The notes under the pieces were generated by a model. It searched no databases and was not told where the DNA came from. It was given only the letters and a program-made list of their open reading frames with translations. Shown here in pieces: positions 49,697 to 60,040 of a stretch of 64,000 nt of DNA. This DNA comes from Dioscorea cayenensis subsp. rotundata (lineage: Eukaryota > Streptophyta > Magnoliopsida > Dioscoreales > Dioscoreaceae): the NCBI RefSeq assembly GCF_009730915.1, contig NC_052475.1, positions 28,209,016-28,273,015 of the forward strand, in the 5' to 3' direction. The position numbers and the translations under genes are program-made. Each line of letters begins with the position of its first letter. Within the stretch, counting starts at the first letter, position 1.

Positions 49697-49985
49697 CATC
49701 TAGATACAATAACCTCCAAATTATTGGGATCCATACATTTTTAGCCTTTCTTATGTCCATATATCATAACCAACAAAGATACATTTCCTTGTGTTAGAGT
49801 TTAGCTTGCCACGCTTCGAAACTAAGACATGAACATAACAAATAGAGCCAAAAACTCTTAGATGCTTGACAGAAGGCTTCTCTTCAAACATCAACTCATG
49901 AGGAGTCTTCATATTGATTTAATGTAATGCATTTGGTTGATAACATATGTTGCACATCTCATGTCTTCTGGCCACAGAGCTTTGG
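49697..49985 (-). pseudogene. Copia integrase fragment
   Basis: Minus-strand frame with ALWPEDMRCATYVINQMH, then NMKTPHELMFEEKPSVKHL and VFGSICYVHVLVSKRGKL, the region after the catalytic core of copia integrase. Truncated at both ends; the same fragment recurs at 58655-58930. Confidence 0.85.
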
Positions 49986-50244
49986 ATATTTTTTTGCATA
50001 TAACCCACTTAGTTTCTCTACACTTAAAAGTATCCCAATTAGTTTCTGTATTTTCAAGAGCATAGGGGCTAGTTGGAAAGAGACTAAGAGTAAATGAATT
50101 AAGTGGGCCCATTTTTAAGAGTAGATGGACTAATTGAAAGGATTTTCGAGTAAAGAGACTAACAAGGAAAAGAGAGAAAAGTAGAGAGACTAATTCAGAT
50201 ATTATACCTATTTTCTCTACACTCTTTAATTCTAATAACATACT

Positions 50245-50720
50245 TAAATCATCCTTCCATCCTCTTAGGACACCATTGAAGCTAATTTTTGGCTTCTTTG
50301 ATTTATGTTTTTTAAGAATTATAACGAGTATGTGTCAAGAATATGCACAAGTGTAAAGTAACCTCAAGTAACACATATACTCTCAATTTATATGGGTTTT
50401 GAAATTTAATTTTAAGTCATTTTTAAACTCTTCAACAGTCATCGCTTCGTGATTATTAAGTAAAGGGGTTGGAAAGTTCAACATTTCCAACCAATTCCAT
50501 AACCTCAGTTATTTCAAAGCAGCCTCTGATGCAATTGCTTGTAATAATTGTTTTTTAATTCAGGCTCAGCCACCCACAGTTCACGTGGAACGCTGGAATT
50601 AATGGTCCATTTATTATTGTCCTTCATGGCTTCTGCCTATGTCAAATTTTCTGGACCAAGTGAGAGCTGAGTGCACTGTCAATGATGTTGAAATTTTTGG
50701 CTCGTTGTCTAAGAGATTGA
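50245..50720 (-). pseudogene. Old BAHD exon 2 relic (unit 2)
   Basis: On the minus strand, about 50718-50640 reads QSLRQRAKNFNIIDSALSS, matching QSIKQRANEVGNLQHSTFTVLSSL of copy 3. Later, EVMELVGNVELSN near 50500-50460 matches KVMELVGNAGLSK after NNYYKQL (matching DNYLGNCL). Stops and frame changes are frequent. The remainder down to 50245 is hard to align. This relic is much older than the neighbouring copy at 54 kb and shows that the array had further members. Confidence 0.7.
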
Positions 50721-50750
50721 ATGCGAGATCTACGAGTATTCATTCATTTT

Positions 50751-51048
50751 TTTTATTATTATTATAATAAAAATAGATAAATCACAAATTTATTAAATAA
50801 AAAACAACCACACAAATAAATAAAATATAGAAACTAACAAAAGTCGCTCACCAAAAATAAGGAACAATATAACATAAAGTCTAATGACAAACGAAATAAT
50901 AAGAACAAAAAAAGAGATAACAGCTTAATTGGCGAAAGCCTCCGTCTGAGAGCACATGCCAACAAAGGCTGATGAGAGCAGAAACCTACTCCAAGACCTG
51001 ATTAATGCCTGAATTGCCTGTTTGATTCGAAACCCTAGCGCTGATGAA
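50751..51048 (-). mobile_element. Short LINE 3' fragment with TSD
   Basis: Plus-strand sequence begins with a T/TTA-rich tract and AATAGATAAATCACAAATTTATTAAA, the reverse complement of a LINE tail, and ends near 51048. It is flanked by TATTCATTCATTTT (50737-50750) and TATTCATTTATTTT (51049-51062), a 14-bp TSD with one mismatch. The same insertion exists at 59697-60028, so it predates the segmental duplication. Confidence 0.7.
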
Positions 51049-51062
51049 TATTCATTTATTTT

Positions 51063-53108
51063 GAAAAAATAAATTAATAATTAGCTATTTCTAAGAGGAT
51101 TGTTTGTAATTTAATTTGTTGTTGTGGTGTTGTTTTTGTTTGATTTCAGGTTTTCCGGCATGAAAAAGATAAAGGTTGGTCGTTGTTAGAAAGATATCTT
51201 TTTCTATTATAATTATGCCGTTGGAGGATAACGGTCATTGCTTATTTCCTTATAGTTTTTCCCTTTATCTTAAAGAAGCTTAAATGGATTGGGAAATTAA
51301 ACAAGCAACATCAGTACGATAAGAAAACCACAACGAAGAAGGCAGAGCCTTCAAAATATCATGATTTCTGAGATAGACTATCATCTTCTAGTGGTCCTGA
51401 TTTTTTTTTTTTAATATTGATAAACTACTTATATTAAGAATAAAGAAAAGATGTGCAACAAGCACATGCACATGCACTATCATCTTCTTCTTCAAAATTA
51501 GAAGAAAGATAACTAAAGCTCCGGTTTTCGGACTCCCTTAGCTGTGTTCGCCTCGTGTTTTTCTTGTTATTTGTTTTTTCGATTTTACACTTCTAGTGAT
51601 ATTTTGTTTTGATTTTTTTTCTAATTTCACTTCTGGTGCATTTTTTGGTCGTTTGTAGTTATTGTGTCACTTCTATTGTTGTTGTTGTTGTTTTTATCAT
51701 TTTTTATGTTGCACCCAATATTTTTTTAATGCATTATGAATTATTCATTTTTTTCACAAACAGAAATAAAAAATTAAAATAACTAAAGTCTATTAGCACA
51801 AGTATACAATCTTCTGTTTTTTTTAATGAATGTCATTCATCCAATTTTTTTAAAAAAATATATTTAAGTACAAACAAACAAGTACATGATGATGTTGATT
51901 AAATTAAATTCTTTTACAACTATAGCTTTCATAACAGAAAGCATACAAAAGTTTTAAGATTTTGTTCACAGCTATCATTTTCTTTTCCATAAAATTAAAA
52001 CAATCAATAATTTTTTTTAAAAATCCATAAATTTATTTTTGAGACTACTTGTTTTGTTTGTAAAGTCTAAATAGTTGTGGATATAAATTATGTCTTCTCC
52101 ATGTATTTTTCCTAATAATTCAAATCTTTTTAATAAAATAAATCAATCACAAATTTATTAAACAATTCAAAAATTTTCCATCAGAACTATCATGATATCA
52201 TAATTCTTTTATAAAATTAAACATTTCCTTCAAAGTATTACCATAACAGATGAACATTAATGAAAGAATACAATATATTTAAATAATTAAAATATTATAA
52301 TAGCATTTTCAGAAGAAAACAATACACACAGTGCACAACCTGTCTTTACAGAAGCACTTATGTCAATGCATTAGACATCTACCAACACTAATATTTGAAA
52401 GATATAAAAATTGTTTTCAAATAAAAATTATACTCTTCTGGATATTTTTGTAGGAGCCAAAAAGAATAGGTGGGATGATAAATCCATGGTTCATCTATTT
52501 TATTAAAAAAAAATAGGTGGGAGGATGCCATCTTAACAAACAAATAAGCTTAGACTATTTTACGTCACATACCACTGCAAATTTTGGATAAACAACATCT
52601 AATTTTAGATCAAGCTAAATTATTCAACTGCTAATACTCTTTACTAGCACCTAAAATGAATAATCATTTTTATTAATTAATTTTTAAGTGTCACCATTTT
52701 TTTAAAAATTATTTGTATATTAATTTTTGTAACCTCACATTAATCATTGATGGATATCAAGTTATTGTCTGGTTTTATTAGCTGTTAAATTAATTGATTC
52801 ATCTGTTTTATTAGGTATTTTGGTATCATGTCCTTGACTGCTTTATTGCTTGTAATTATTTTTATTCTTAAATAAATTATAGTTTGTTCATTTTATAAAA
52901 TAAAAATAAAAATAATGTGCAATATAAAGTTGTCATACATATTACAACGTCTGCACTAAGTTCTCTCTTATATCACTACCGATGTAAAGAAAACATTTCA
53001 TCCCCGTTTTTACTCAAAGATTGAATGGTCTATCTTCCTTTTAGAATTTTTTTATAATTTATTTTATTTAAAACGATGGGTAAACCATTTTAAAAAAAAA
53101 TGTTGAAA
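51063..53108. other. Non-coding part of the duplicated unit 2
   Basis: AT-rich DNA matching 60040-62060 almost continuously. It contains a LINE-tail-like segment near 51405-51470 and a GTT microsatellite near 51680. No gene is supported. Confidence 0.6.
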
Positions 53109-53807
53109 TTGCTTTTAGAAAATTTTCCTCTACGGCAACGGGCATTCACTGTCTTTCGGATATTAAGTCGGTTGACCATTTTTTCTTCACGTGCCCAGTG
53201 GCTAAGAAGATTTGGAACCGCCTTACTCCTCTATTTAATTTCCAGAGAGCCCCTTCGTCTAGCTAGTGTGGACCTTTGGGATGGCTGGTATAGGGATCTT
53301 AGGCCCCCCTCCCCCCTAAGCTTCTTTGTTTGTTGGTTGCTAGAGTTGTCATTTGGCAGATTTGGCTTGCTAGAAATAACTGCCTTTAATTCAGTTTTTA
53401 TTTATGTGCCTGTCTTATGTCTGAAAATTTGTTTCATGTTCCACTCGTGGATTCCAGCAACTCCGGCTAGAGACTTCCACAAGCTGGAGGAGTCTATTTC
53501 CGCGGTCAGGCGCTTTATTCAGTTCTCAGGTCCATCTTCCAGTGAGGAGTTTGTTCCTGACGTGCACGATGATTTCTCTGGCTAATTGTTGCCCATGATG
53601 TACTGCCTGATCTAGGAGGAGTCCCTCTCTCCTTCTAGTTGTCTTATTTTGTGGATTGTCCTGTCCCATTTCTAGCGGTTCTGTTGTGTTGTCTGTTCCT
53701 CTGTTGTGTTTCGGTTCTGGGTGAAACCTCTCTTTTGTACTAGTTGCTTTGTACTGCTATTCATTTTAATGCATTTGTGGTTTATCCACTTTATTAAAAA
53801 AAAAAAA
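53109..53807 (+). mobile_element. 5'-truncated LINE, present only in unit 2
   Basis: Between GTTGAAA (53102-53108) and TACAATACTAACC (from 53808) about 700 bp are present that unit 3 lacks near 62055. A frame reads SVDHFFFTCPVAKKIWNRLTP and later LVIWQIWLARNN-like sequence with breaks: the zinc-binding domain after LINE reverse transcriptase. It ends ATTTGTGGTTTATCCACTTTATT followed by a 12-A tail. Seven bases of the unit 3 sequence (GAAAAGA) are missing beside the insertion and no clear TSD is seen. Confidence 0.82.
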
Positions 53808-55353
53808 TACAATACTAACCCCAACCGGTGTTTGAGTTTGAGGTCTTATTCTTTCTTCTCTTTCTTAATTTGGGTGTTTTGCAGTTTGTTTTTCCCTTTC
53901 AGTTGTCTGTTTTGCCCAGGTGGATATATATATATATATATTGTTATGATGTTATATCAATTAATATAAATAGTTTATTCATTTTAAAAAAAAAAATATA
54001 ACGACTCAAACACTATTGATTTAAGAATAACAACTCACAACAGATTCACTAGAAGTGGATTCAGATACGACAATCTCAAAAACAACATAAAAACAACAGT
54101 TAAAAAATAATAATAAAAGCAAATCAAACACAGAGTTCTCTTGAAAACTCTATGGTGAATTTCTCCATATGAGAAGAGAGGCACACTGACATCTGAATCT
54201 CTCCTTGCTTTCTCCCTCCGACGAGCACAACTTGACCTTCATGGTTCATAGAAACTATCTCCGTCCAGGACCGTCCTACTCGGGCACCCTACACAAAAGT
54301 CTATCTCATAGGCCCGAAAACTCGAAGACCCAGAAAAAAGAACATTTGCCGACTTGCCATTTCTCTTGATCTCACCCACCCAATCTTCACACCATCCCAA
54401 AACGTCCTTAAAACTCTCATCTATTTGTTCTTTGATCCTTGAACAAGCCTTTGAAAGTCCAGCATTTTCAACCAGTTCCATGACCTTGGCTTTTGCAAAG
54501 CAGAGCTTAACGCAATTGCCCAAATAATTGTCTTTCAATGGAGGGTAAAGGGTTGAGGCGAGTCCTATAGTCCATGGCGAACCCTAGAATGGTCTCCTCA
54601 TTAGCGTCCTCCATGGTTTTGGTTTTTATGAGGCTGATCCAAGTGAGAGCTGAAAGCACTGTGAATGATGAGTGTTGGAAGTTGCCAGCATCATTGGCTC
54701 GTTGTTTGATGGATTGGATCATATCCCGGCTAATTGTGAACGTTTTACTCATTAGTTCTGATCGTCCTTCTTTCATGTTAAGCTTTACACTTTTGATCTG
54801 GTTTTTATGTTTGAACGAGAGATTCTTCAATACAAAAAGTTCATGTAAAAAAACATAATTTCTCCTAATTTATTATATTCATATTATTCTTTTTTTTTCC
54901 TTTAAAAAAAAATCATGCATACTAGAAATAAAAATTTAAAAAAAAATATTGCTCTTTCCCATGTTCACCTCTAGCTCGTGACCGGTTTTTGGGCCCTGTT
55001 TTTTCTATACTTGTTCTTGTCCCGTCATTTTTTTCAATAAATTCATAATTTATCTATTTAAAAAAATTTTAAAAAAATTAATTTCAAAGAGATGGACAAT
55101 GGACGAGCCAGCCAAGAAGTTTTTTTATTTCTCTTTATATACTTATACGCTTTATATAATCTATTATTTAAAAAAATTGAATAATTCATAATAAATTCTT
55201 TTGAAATAAAAAATTTAAAATTAAAAAATTAAAAATATCAAAGAGCTTATGTTCTTAAGTTTTTATTTAAAATTTTAAAATTTAATAAAACTTATTATAT
55301 AAAAACTTTGTACTTATTTTCAGATGTACTGTCATCAATTGTACTATTATTTT

Positions 55354-56071
55354 TTATTTTATTTTTTTTTGATAAAATAGATAAACCACAATTTATTAAA
55401 ATCAAAAGAGTAGTACTGGAAAAACAAACCAAGAAGACTATAAGCAAGTAATATGACGGCAAAAAATGCCGAACAAAGTCCAAGCAACACACAAGCAAAA
55501 ACAAAGTCCACTAGAAGTGGAAGGAACCAAAAGAAGGAACAACTCATAAGGGAAAAGAACACCCCTGGAAGTAACCCAAGAACATTAGGGGCTGCTGATC
55601 TCTTCCCTCCTGGACTCAAGAAACTCCAGACTCCTCTTGACTGTATGAGAAGACTCTTCCAGCCTTTGCATTTTCTGCTCGGGAGCTGCAGAAACCCAAT
55701 TTAAAAACATATGAGAAACTTTAATGATCATAGATAAACAATTAATAAAACAATCATAAAAAATTCTCCTATTACGCTCGAGCCAAATATTCCAAATTAA
55801 GGCCCTAGATAAGATATCACAGGTTATCTTGTTGTCCCCACTGAGCTTGCTCCTCTATCGACCCGACAAGTCAATTAGGGATGATGGGAGGTCGATTAGA
55901 GCAAAAATCTGCCTAAAGTGTTCCCAAATTTGAACTGCAAAAGGGAAGTGAATAAAAAGATGCTCCGTAGTTTTAATGTCTGTAAAGCAGAGCATGCAAG
56001 TAGCAGTAGGGAGTTTATTACATTTTTGCTTTGCCAGATTATGACGGGAGGTCGATTAGAGCAAAAATCGA
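55354..56071 (-). mobile_element. 5'-truncated LINE in the copy 2 intron with 14-bp TSD
   Basis: Exact TGTACTATTATTTT at 55340-55353 and 56072-56085 brackets the insertion. The copy 1 intron has the uninterrupted site near 40510 (TTGTACTGTTATTTTCAG). The element is on the minus strand: its tail (TTTATTTTATTTTTTTTTTGATAAA on plus, 55354 onward, described in part) is at low coordinates and its truncated 5' end at 56071. Minus-strand frames read KCNKLPTATCMLCF..IKTTEHLFIHFPFAVQIW (in part) and LIWNIWLERNRRIFYD, the zinc-binding region downstream of reverse transcriptase. The last 29 bases at the 5' junction copy an internal segment; see findings. Confidence 0.9.
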
Positions 56072-56562
56072 TGTACTATTATTTTCAGTTTTTAATAAAT
56101 TCATAGTTTTTTTAAAAAATAATATACATTTAAATATTCATGTTAATTAGAAATAATAAATAAATAAAACGAAACTGGACTTACAATGGGAAGGTCTGGC
56201 GCCATCATCTTCAAGAATTGGCGGGCGATCTCATCACCGCGCGGATGGTGCCGGATCACGGTTCGATCGTGAACCATCGTTGAAACCTCTGAAATCGATT
56301 CCTCAGCCTCGCGGCAAGCCGTGGCCCAGGCCTTGATGAACTGCCACAAGCCCCGGCCATCCACCACCGCGTGATGCACCGCAACTCCAACAGCGAAGCC
56401 GCCGCTCTCAAACTTCGTCACCTGAACGGCCATGACCGGCGCTGGTAAAACTCTAGTGTCTAGCTCCGGCACGAGCCATAGAAACGAGTCGACGTCGTGG
56501 ATCTCATCGGAAGCGAGACGGATGAAGTCACCGTCCGAGTTGGCCTCGATGAAGGTGATGTG

Positions 56563-57097
56563 TGTTGCGTGTGAGGAAGCGCGGAACTAGTGTGGCAATT
56601 CGTCAAACACTTGGTGTGCAATATCACAATACCTAGCAATCACACAATGAATGGGTAATGCAAGGATAACATACAACCAATCTCACAAGAATAAAGTATG
56701 AGACACCAATTTAACGTGGTTCGGCTAAGAACAAGCCTACATCCACGGGAGAACAATGTTTCACTATATCATGGGGGATAACAAGAGTACAAGAGTATAA
56801 AAAATAGGCATAAAACCACAAAAGGATTACCAAGCTCTAAGAACTAGCCTTACCTCAAAAACAAGGGTTTTACCTTGCTTTAATGAGATCAAGCAAGAAC
56901 AAGAGCTCTCCTCTACACCACTCTTTTCACTCTCCAAATACAAGAGAACTCACCCTCTCTATCTTTCTTTCTTTTTTCTCATTACACAACACCCAACAAA
57001 CATAACCCTATATAAACAATAGAGCAATCTAGACCGTTGGATTAAAAGAGATCAAGATTTTGGCTTCATCACAAGGATATCAAGCCAATATTTAACA
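56563..57097 (-). mobile_element. Solo LTR, 535 bp, TSD ATGTG, inside BAHD copy 2 exon 1
   Basis: Starts TGTTGCGTG and ends TATTTAACA, flanked by exact ATGTG (56558-56562 and 57098-57102). Copy 1 has the uninterrupted coding sequence GGTGACGTGATCATC near 41033. It contains the phrase TTTAACGTGGTTCGGC, which I recall as common in plant LTR sequences. The strand is tentative, based on TATATAGGGTTATG-like promoter sequence on the minus strand near 57005. Confidence 0.9.
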
Positions 57098-57513
57098 ATG
57101 TGATCATCTGGGGAACAAGCCACGGCGATGTCGCCGGTGGCCGGGAGGTAGGTGAGCTTACCGGCTAGTGAATAGAAGCAGCGGAGGGAGGTGGAGAGGG
57201 AGGATTTGAGGGAATGGAGGTCAGGGGTGGCACCGGGGAAGAGGAGGAGGCGTTGGATGGGTGGTACAGAGATCCATATGGCGTCGAAGAAGGAGAGGGG
57301 GAGGAGGAGGAGGGCATCCTTTCCCAGTGCCGGTGAAGGGGAAATGGTGATGTATGATACGTTGTGGATACGAAATGAAAAGTTCTCTAATAATGTTCCG
57401 ATCGAAGATATTATAAGGGCGCTTATTATTTTCTTTTCTTTTTTTTTTAAATTAAAATATTTTAAAAATTATTTACTTTAAACACACACCATCGACATTA
57501 ATTACATGGGACC

Positions 57514-57829
57514 CTTTATTTGTTTGGTGAACTGTCACACCATTAGTGTAGTATCCGTCACTTAATTCTATGATTACTGTCACACAACATTTGTGGTGGA
57601 CTGTCACACATTTTTTTTTAAGTAGATAAACCACTTCGATTAAATAACAAATTAACGAGTACAAATAATCCCCCCACTTTCCTGATGTCACACCCTCTTT
57701 TTTATTCACTCTTGTTGTTTCTGTCTCTGTTTTGTTATTTTATTTGTTTGTCTGTGTTATTTGTTCGTCATTCGCAGTTTTAGTTATTCTAATAAATTTA
57801 TAATTTATTCATTTTATTAAAAAAAAAAT
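57514..57829 (+). mobile_element. Short LINE-derived retroposon upstream of BAHD copy 2
   Basis: Flanked by TTACATGGGACC at 57502-57513 and 57830-57841, followed on both sides by a CTTT/GTTT match; the copy 1 upstream region has a single TACATGGAACCCTTT near 41463. The insert ends TAATTTATTCATTTTATT plus an A-tail. It also contains a reverse-oriented tail (AAGTAGATAAACCACTTCGATT near 57620), so it is either two nested fragments or one with an internal inversion. Confidence 0.7.
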
Positions 57830-57841
57830 TTACATGGGACC

Positions 57842-58227
57842 GTTTCCACATGATGGAAATAATTTTTCACAGACTATATATCTGCAACTATATATTCAGT
57901 TTTTCAAAAAATTGTATAATTACAGTGTTAAATATGAATCCAACTAATACTCAATCCTCATCTTCAGACGCCCAATGTGAATCTACGGAGTGGACAAGAA
58001 TCCCTTTGCGCAAATCAACCATCAATGCAGTCTCCGTCAAAACGATTAGTGGATGGCAGACACTTGACTTCCGTACCAACAACAAGCTCGTCCAAATTAA
58101 ACAAATCATGCAGCTCATTGTTTCTTTTTGTTCATGCAACAGCTCGGTCACCAAGCTCGATCTCCATAGTGCCTGCGCTGCTGGACAAGTGAGAAGCAAT
58201 ATTGCTAAACAGAACGTAGCTCGCATG
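57842..58227. other. Upstream block of BAHD copy 2 paralogous to 41463-41845
   Basis: Same order of phrases as the copy 1 upstream block (CACATGATGGAAATAA, CCCAATGTGAAWCTAC, GTCACCAAGCTCGATCTCCA, AATATTGCTAAACAG). Short minus-strand frames with stops (LHDLFNLDELVVGTEV) are not recognisable. It shows that the duplication unit extends past exon 1. Confidence 0.55.
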
Positions 58228-58526
58228 TGTTGAAGTCTCAAAACAGTGTCGGAGAAGGATTTTCAGGAATATTGAGAACATGAGAAGAAGATCAGAAAGA
58301 AAGAAAGAAAGGAGACAAGAGTGAAGCATGGAAAATAATTCTCCAATATTCTTGCTTTCATTTTATTGTCACAATATATAATAGCTTTAACAGACTCAAG
58401 CATTTTTCACAAACACATGGCATGCCCGTACACGTCTCCACTCAATTCTATGATTACTAATAGACGTCATGTCTCCTAATTACAAAGCTTTAATGACTAC
58501 TAATAACATGATTAATCCAGCCAACA
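58228..58526 (-). mobile_element. Probable copia LTR, 299 bp
   Basis: The ends TGTTGAAG and CAGCCAACA give TG...CA and TGTTG/CAACA inverted ends. An ATTATATATTGTGAC promoter-like segment lies on the minus strand near 58375. It stands where unit 1 carries the older copia LTR (41867). No TSD is visible (GCATG versus CTTGC), which suggests one side was lost by recombination. Confidence 0.5.
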
Positions 58527-58654
58527 CTTGCTAGTAAGTTGTGACCAAATAAATGAATTTATTGTCGATCGTCCTCCTCGATTTTGCCTGGAGATTAGCA
58601 CAAGGCCTTGCCGGGTTGCCGGATGGCCCGTGCCCACCTCTATATCTAGATACA

Positions 58655-58930
58655 ATAACCTCCAAATTATTGGGATCCATACATTTTTAGCCTTTCTTAT
58701 GTCCATATATCATAACCAACAAAGATACATTTCCTTGTGTTAGAGTTTAGCTTGCCACGCTTGGAATCTAAGACATGAACATAACAAATAGAGCCAAAAA
58801 CTCTTAGATGCTTGACAGAAGGCTTCTCTTCAAACATCAACTCATGAGGAGTCTTCATATTGATTTAACTTAATGCATTCGGTTGATAACATATGCTGCA
58901 CATCTCATGCCTTCTGGCCACAGAGCTTTG
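58655..58930 (-). pseudogene. Copia integrase fragment (unit 3)
   Basis: Paralogue of 49697-49985 with few substitutions (for example VLDSKRGKL in place of VLVSKRGKL). Truncated and without its own element ends. Confidence 0.82.
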
Positions 58931-59189
58931 GGTATATTTTTTGCATATAACCCACTTAGTTTCTCTACACTTAAAAGTATCCCAATTAGTTTATGTATTT
59001 CCAAGAATAGAGAGGCTAGTTGGAAAGAGACTAAGAGTAAATGGACTAAGTTGGCCCATTTTCAATAGTAGATGAATTAGTTGAAAGTATTTTTGAGTAG
59101 AGGGACCAACAGGGAAGAGAGAGAAAAGTAGAATGACTAATTTGAGTATTATACCTATTTTCTCTACACTTTTTAATTCTAATAACATA

Positions 59190-59680
59190 CTTAAATCATC
59201 CTTCCATCCTTTGAGGACACCATTGAAGCTAATCTTTGGTTTCTTTGATTTATGTTTTTTTAAGAATTATAATGAGTTTGTGTCAAGGATGTGCACAGGT
59301 GTGGAGCAACTCAATAAACACATATATTCTCAATTTATATGGATTTTGAAATTTAATTTTAAGTCATCTTTGAACTCTTCAACAGTCTTTGCTTCGTGAT
59401 TCTTAAGTAAAGGGGTTGGAAAGTTCTACATTTCCAACCAATTCCATGACCTCAGTTATTTCAAAGCAGCCTCTGATGCAATTGCTCGTAATAATTGTTT
59501 TTCAATTCAGGCTAAGCCATCCACAGTTCACGTGGAACGCTGGAATTAATGGTCCATTTATTATTGTCCTTCATGGCTTCTGCCTCTGTCAAATTATCTG
59601 GACCAAGTGAGAGCTGAGTGCACTGCCAATGATGTTGAAGTTTTTGGCTCGTTGTCTAAGAGATTGAATGCGAGATCTAT
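59190..59680 (-). pseudogene. Old BAHD exon 2 relic (unit 3)
   Basis: Paralogue of 50245-50720. The same broken minus-strand frames are visible (LRQRAKNFNIIGSALSS near 59670 and an EVMELVGNVELSN-like segment near 59460). It was decayed before the units duplicated. Confidence 0.68.
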
Positions 59681-59688
59681 AAGTATTC

Positions 59689-59690
<2 letters not shown>

Positions 59691-59740
<50 letters not shown>
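59691..59740. repeat. (ATT)n microsatellite, about 16 repeats
   Basis: Uninterrupted ATT array followed by TTGATAAA. The corresponding position in unit 2 (50748-50765) has only about four repeats, so the array expanded or contracted after duplication. Confidence 0.93.
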
Positions 59741-60028
59741 TTGATAAAAATAGATAAATCACAAATTTATTAAAAGAAAAAACAACCACACAAATAAACA
59801 AAATATAAAAACTAACAAAAACCGTTCAACAGAGATGAGGAAGAACAGAACATAAAGTAAAATGACAGAAACAAAATAACAAGAACAAAAAAAGAGATAA
59901 CAGCCTAATTGGCGAAAGCCTCCGTCTAAGAGCACATGCCAACAAAGACTGATGAGAGCAGAAACCTACTCCAGACCTGATTAATGCCTGGATTGCCTGT
60001 TTGATTTGAAACCCTAGCGCTGATGAAT
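59741..60028 (-). mobile_element. Short LINE 3' fragment (unit 3 copy)
   Basis: Same insertion as 50751-51048, starting with the ATT array and GATAAAAATAGATAAATCACAAATTTATT; flanked by TATTCATTTATT on both sides (near 59684 and 60029). Confidence 0.7.
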
Positions 60029-60040
60029 ATTCATTTATTT

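Larger units (their letters stand above)
49651..54900. repeat. Segmental duplication, unit 2 copy
   Basis: Collinear with 58598-63660. It starts within the hAT MITE (GGCCTTGCCGGGTTGCCGGA), runs through a copia integrase fragment, BAHD relic, LINE fragment and about 2 kb of non-coding DNA, and ends in the BAHD exon 2 and adjoining intron. The two copies are very similar by eye, with small indels plus discrete insertions: a LINE at 53109-53807 here, a solo LTR at 62197-62712 there. Confidence 0.9.
54124..57375 (-). pseudogene. BAHD acyltransferase copy 2, pseudogene
   Basis: Paralogue of copy 1 with both exons. Exon 1 remains at about 57375-57103 and 56562-56185, split by a 535-bp solo LTR. 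The position of the start codon in copy 1 (GAAGCCAT on the plus strand) here reads AAATGAAA, so the ATG is lost. The HXXXD motif survives as HHAVVDG. The donor ATT|GTAAGT is intact at 56184. Exon 2 (54824-54124) has about 7 extra bases near 54545 and about 10 extra near 54270 relative to copy 3; each shifts the frame and looks like a short local duplication. The DFGWG-equivalent motif is DFCVG. The intron holds a LINE with TSD and a further LINE-like tail near 54960-55080. No functional enzyme is possible from this copy. Confidence 0.92.

Noticed and set aside
49260..49797. Overlapping long frames on both strands in GC-rich DNA
   Set aside because: By-products of stop-poor GC-rich repeats within the hAT MITE.
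53100..53585. 161-codon frame as a host gene
   Set aside because: The adjacent frame shows a LINE zinc-binding domain and the region ends in a poly(A) tail; this frame is a shifted reading of the LINE.
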